DNA from: Campylobacteraceae bacterium
GTDB taxonomy: Bacteria; Campylobacterota; Campylobacteria; Campylobacterales; Campylobacteraceae
Length of the DNA stretch: 9,253 bases
Direction: 5' to 3'
NCBI GenBank assembly: GCA_031282125.1
Contig: JAITEH010000075.1
Location: 1-9,253 of the forward strand
This document shows, piece after piece, positions 6,705-9,253 of this stretch (its first letter is position 1; each line of letters starts with the position of its first letter). A program made the translations under genes and the position numbers. The notes under the pieces are model-generated. The model saw nothing but the letters and a program-made list of their open reading frames with translations. It was not told the origin of the DNA and made no database searches.

Positions 6705-7376
6705 CGACCGCTCCGAGCATTGCCGTATAGCCAAGGTAAGAGAGATATGCGCCGTACGTTATGACTATCACCGCCGCTATTTTTATCATTATGTCCCTTA
6801 TTTTTAAAAATTCCAAAACAAAACCAAAACCCATCATGGCAGGGAGCGTGGCAAATCCGAAAATTGCCATAATAACCGCGCCCCACAATACAGACCCGCT
6901 GGCAGCCGCAAAAGCGGCGAAAACATAAACGAGTCCGCATGGAATAAATCCGTTGAAAACTCCCAGCAGATAAAAGCTTGAAAGACTTTTTGACGACTTT
7001 AAAAAATTGTAAATTTTTTTTATCGCAGGCTTTAGCATGAAAGAGCTTTCAAGATATGTCAAAAACTTTGCTCTGCCCATCAGCGAAACGCCAAGCGCCA
7101 TCATAAAACACCCAAGCGTAAACCACAACAGTCCCTGCGCTTTAGCGGACAAAGAGACGACCTGTCCCAAAAATCCAAAAAGCGCGCCCAAAAGCGCATA
7201 CGAACTAATACGTCCGCAATGGTATATAAAATGGAAAAAAGTTTCCCGCCAAAAGAGGTGTTTTTGTCTATTTTATGTCCGCTCAAAACAGCGACAAACC
7301 CGCCGCACATACCTACACAATGAACGCTTCCGGTAAAAGCCGCCAACAAAATCGCCGAAAAACTTATAACGCTCAT
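6691..7376 (-). pseudogene. TauE/SafE-like (DsbD_2 type) membrane protein gene with a frameshift
   Basis: The two halves of one protein lie in different frames. The N-terminal part (to about 7230) holds AAFTGSVHCVGMCGGF; the C-terminal part (about 7225 to 6691) begins YHCGRISSYALLGALFG and holds NGFIPCGLVY. Joined, they make a normal family protein of about 228 residues with six or so membrane helices and both cysteine motifs (HCVGMCGG, PCG). A change of -1 or +2 is needed at 7223-7240, where there is a (TA)3 run (7223-7228) and an A6 run (7235-7240). Removing one TA or adding one A restores the frame. The family is often found next to cbb3 maturation genes and is suspected of metal or thiol transport. 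I chose ATG 7376 because family members begin near there; a TTG at 7391 overlapping the carA stop is the alternative. Whether this is a real mutation or a sequencing error cannot be decided here. Confidence 0.85.
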
Positions 7377-7387
7377 TTCATGAAGTT

Positions 7388-8518
7388 TCAAAGTCTCTTT
7401 GCAAATTCTGCAAATATATATTTGCTCTCATGAGGTCCGGGGCTTGCTTCTGGATGATGTTGAATCGAAAATATCGGTTCATCTATGTACTCGAGCCCTT
7501 CTATTGTGTTATCAAAAAGATTTATATGCGTGATTTTTGCTATTTTACATATCTCGTCAGGTACGCTATAGTTGTGATTTTGCGCCGTTATCTCGACATA
7601 TTTGCTTGCTTCATTACGCACAGGATGGTTGCCGCCGTGCTGTCCGAATTTTAACTTATAAGTATCGTATCCATGAGCGATTGAGAGCAGTTGATGTCCA
7701 AGACATATAGCAAACATCGGGATTTTTGCTTTTATGAGTTTTTTTAACTCTTCAGCCTCTTTTTTCAGTATCAGCGGGTCTCCTGGACCATTTGACAAAA
7801 ACACTCCGTGTATTTCGCCCTCTTCGTATCTTTTGACGATTACTTCGCCTTTTGTGTTATACGGCACGACCTCAACGCTTATGCCGACTTCGGAGAGTTC
7901 GTTTAAAATGTTGCGCTTAATACCAAAATCAAACGCAATAACTTTTTTGTTTAAGGTGTGCGGAGCTTTTTTGTATTCTAATTTCGCATCATCCCAAACG
8001 CCGCTTTCATGCACATAACTCTTTTTCGTGCTTACCTGCGGAATATAATCAAACTCTTCAATGCGCGGAGAGTTGGCAAGCAGGTTTTTCAAAACCTCTT
8101 TGTTGCTCTCTTTGGTAGAAGCTATCATCATCTTCGGGCCGTCTTCACGTATCATTTTTGTCAAAAATCTCGTATCAACATCGCAGATACCAAATCCATG
8201 ATGTTTTTTCAAAAACTCGGGAAAATCGCTCGTACTTCTAAAATTTGAAGCTGTTTGGCTTAAATTTCTTATAAATATGCCCGAAGCATGCACTTGAAAG
8301 CTTTCCATATCGTTTTCATTGCAGCCGACTATACCGATTTCAGGCATCGTAAAAACTATAAATTGCCCCGCATAACTTGGGTCTGTGATAATCTCCTGAT
8401 AGCCCGTCATGGAGGTATTGAAGACTATCTCTCCTACTCTCGTTCCCTCTGCGCCAAAGCTTTTACCTTCCAAAAAAACGCCGTTTTCTATATATATCCA
8501 AACAGGTTTTAAACTCAT
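7388..8518 (-). CDS. carA: Carbamoyl-phosphate synthase small (glutaminase) subunit
   Basis: CarA hydrolyses glutamine and passes ammonia to CarB for carbamoyl phosphate, the precursor of pyrimidines and arginine. The 376-residue protein has the N-terminal CPSase small-chain domain (about 5-135; GEIVFNTSMTGYQEIITDPSY is the signature) and a class I glutamine amidotransferase domain (about 190-376). The nucleophile is C272 in AICLGHQ, and H355 and E357 in QHHPEASPGPHES complete the triad. FLSNGPGDP is the oxyanion-loop signature. Length and motifs are complete. Its ATG overlaps the DUF507 stop (ATGA), as expected for coupled translation. carB is not in the window, so the two subunits are encoded apart, which is common in this phylum. 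Confidence 0.97.
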   Translation of the reverse strand: MSLKPVWIYIENGVFLEGKSFGAEGTRVGEIVFNTSMTGYQEIITDPSYAGQFIVFTMPEIGIVGCNENDMESFQVHASGIFIRNLSQTASNFRSTSDFPEFLKKHHGFGICDVDTRFLTKMIREDGPKMMIASTKESNKEVLKNLLANSPRIEEFDYIPQVSTKKSYVHESGVWDDAKLEYKKAPHTLNKKVIAFDFGIKRNILNELSEVGISVEVVPYNTKGEVIVKRYEEGEIHGVFLSNGPGDPLILKKEAEELKKLIKAKIPMFAICLGHQLLSIAHGYDTYKLKFGQHGGNHPVRNEASKYVEITAQNHNYSVPDEICKIAKITHINLFDNTIEGLEYIDEPIFSIQHHPEASPGPHESKYIFAEFAKRL

Positions 8519-9069
8519 TTTATCATACCTTTTTTTCTAAGCTCTTCTTCGTAAAGCCTCTCAAATACGAGGTCATACTCTTCAGTTCCTGGGATTAGTT
8601 TTCGTTTGTAACTATCTATCTTTTCCAACACAATATCCTGCGTTTTTTCGTAAGTTTTAAGATACTCTTCTATCGCATTGTAAATAACGTTTTTTACGCG
8701 GTTTTCGGAGACTTGATACTTCACAAGAGCGTCTTTTTGGAGTTTGTTTAAAATACGGTGTGAAAGGTCGGAATATCTCTCTTCAAATGAGAGTATAACT
8801 TTGTAATCTTTCGCAAGCCTCTTTTTGATAAGCCAAAACATATTTCGGCGGTCTATCTGCATGAATTCCATCTCTTCGCCGTTCTCATCAAGCATCTCAG
8901 AGACTCGCTGCTCTAACGCCGCCTCTTTGTTTATCTCTTCAATGATAAGAGTCTTCGCACTCTCAACAATCGGTTCCAACCCTTTTTGCAATGTAACAAA
9001 TCCGGAATTTAGCAAATCTACCGCTATTTTACTTGCAATATATGGAGCGTGTGGCAGTCTTATCTTCAT
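8515..9069 (-). CDS. DUF507 family protein
   Basis: A 184-residue cytosolic protein that is highly charged and nearly all helical, without a signal peptide or membrane segment. It starts MKIRLPHAPYIASKIAVDLL and ends in a basic KKGMIK; ERYSDLSHRILNKLQ and EEYDLVFERLYEEEL are typical family stretches. DUF507 proteins are found in Campylobacterota, Aquificota and some former Deltaproteobacteria; their function is unknown to me. The gene next to carA in C. jejuni and Helicobacter is, as I recall, the same family, so the pair is conserved. The start has an AAGGT ribosome site 7 bases upstream. It is the first gene of the operon read leftwards and overlaps carA by four bases. Confidence 0.9.
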   Translation of the reverse strand: MKIRLPHAPYIASKIAVDLLNSGFVTLQKGLEPIVESAKTLIIEEINKEAALEQRVSEMLDENGEEMEFMQIDRRNMFWLIKKRLAKDYKVILSFEERYSDLSHRILNKLQKDALVKYQVSENRVKNVIYNAIEEYLKTYEKTQDIVLEKIDSYKRKLIPGTEEYDLVFERLYEEELRKKGMIK

Positions 9070-9135
9070 TAAATTACCTTATTTTTATTTCGTGTGATTG
9101 TAACTTATAAAAGGTAAATTTATGTTGAGCTGTGC

Positions 9136-9164
9136 AAAAAATGTCACAAAGAAATGTGACTTTT
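9136..9164. repeat. Perfect 6-bp inverted repeat with flanking A/T runs (operator or terminator)
   Basis: GTCACA (9143-9148) and TGTGAC (9155-9160) are separated by AAGAAA. The arms extend by AAAA/TTTT with one bulged base. Read on the minus strand, the stem is followed by ATTTTTT, so it could terminate a gene lying to the right; its place between two opposed transcription units also fits a protein-binding palindrome. The two readings cannot be separated from sequence. Confidence 0.5.
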
Positions 9165-9173
9165 AAACAGATT

Positions 9174-9202
9174 TTTACACTTATTGTGAAAAATATTATA
9201 AA
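9174..9202 (+). promoter_or_regulatory. Predicted sigma70-type promoter pointing out of the window
   Basis: TTTACA and TATAAA on the plus strand are separated by exactly 17 bases. This would drive a plus-strand gene beyond the right edge, divergent from the DUF507-carA operon. The region is AT-rich, so a chance match is possible. Confidence 0.38.
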
Positions 9203-9253
9203 ATCTTCATTTTTGGAAGTTTTTTGGTTTTATATTCCTCTTTTTTGCCAAAA

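Noticed and set aside
7223..7240. Programmed ribosomal frameshifting as the explanation for the split SafE-like gene.
   Set aside because: The zero-frame codons around the T run (CTT TTT TCC) do not form an X-XXY-YYZ slippery heptamer, no clear stimulator hairpin follows, and relatives are expected to have one continuous frame.
9205..9227. A small CTTC/GAAG hairpin followed by T residues.
   Set aside because: The stem is only 4 bp, too weak to call a terminator in DNA this AT-rich.
9196..9252. A possible C-terminal fragment of a minus-strand gene entering from the right edge (ending KLPKMKIL).
   Set aside because: A second frame is also open from the edge, both are under 20 codons and lysine-rich as expected for AT-rich intergenic DNA, and a plus-strand promoter overlaps the region.

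Overview
The window looks like chromosomal DNA of a Campylobacterota (epsilonproteobacterial) bacterium, closest in feel to the free-living Sulfurimonas/Sulfuricurvum type. The reasons are the low GC content, the form of the cbb3 oxidase subunits, a DUF4006 gene directly behind ccoP, a DUF507-carA pair, and a cytosolic PAS kinase with an HQWRQPL H-box. All genes are on the minus strand, so transcription runs from right to left. As far as I recall, the order DUF507 - carA - membrane protein - sensor kinase - OmpR-type regulator - ccoN-ccoO-ccoQ-ccoP also occurs in Campylobacter jejuni (around Cj1495c to Cj1487c), so the block seems to be an old syntenic unit and not an accessory island.

Right part (9253 to about 4770). 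A 184-base intergenic region carries a perfect 6-bp inverted repeat and a good sigma70-like promoter pointing off the right edge. After it come a DUF507 protein, the small subunit of carbamoyl-phosphate synthase (carA), a TauE/SafE-like (DsbD_2 type) membrane protein gene whose frame is broken, a cytosolic PAS histidine kinase and an OmpR-type response regulator. These five genes overlap by 1 to 14 bases or nearly touch, as in one operon, and a hairpin with a T run follows the regulator.

Left part (about 4740 to 1). A TATAAT promoter preceded by two tandem 11-base repeats starts the cbb3 cytochrome c oxidase operon: ccoN, ccoO, ccoQ, ccoP. It continues without a gap into a DUF4006 protein, a very small 33-residue single-pass membrane peptide, a secreted and membrane-anchored TPM-like protein, and a FixH/CcoH-like protein cut by the left edge.

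Working together: CcoNOQP form a high-affinity terminal oxidase. The FixH-like, DUF4006, 33-aa and TPM-like proteins are probable assembly or stability factors by position. The broken SafE-like gene belongs to a family often found beside cbb3 maturation genes and suspected of a metal or thiol role. The two-component system sits immediately upstream of ccoN, and the tandem repeats at the ccoN promoter have the geometry of an OmpR-family binding site, so local control of the oxidase by this regulator is an attractive but untested idea. I see no tRNA, rRNA, CRISPR or mobile element.
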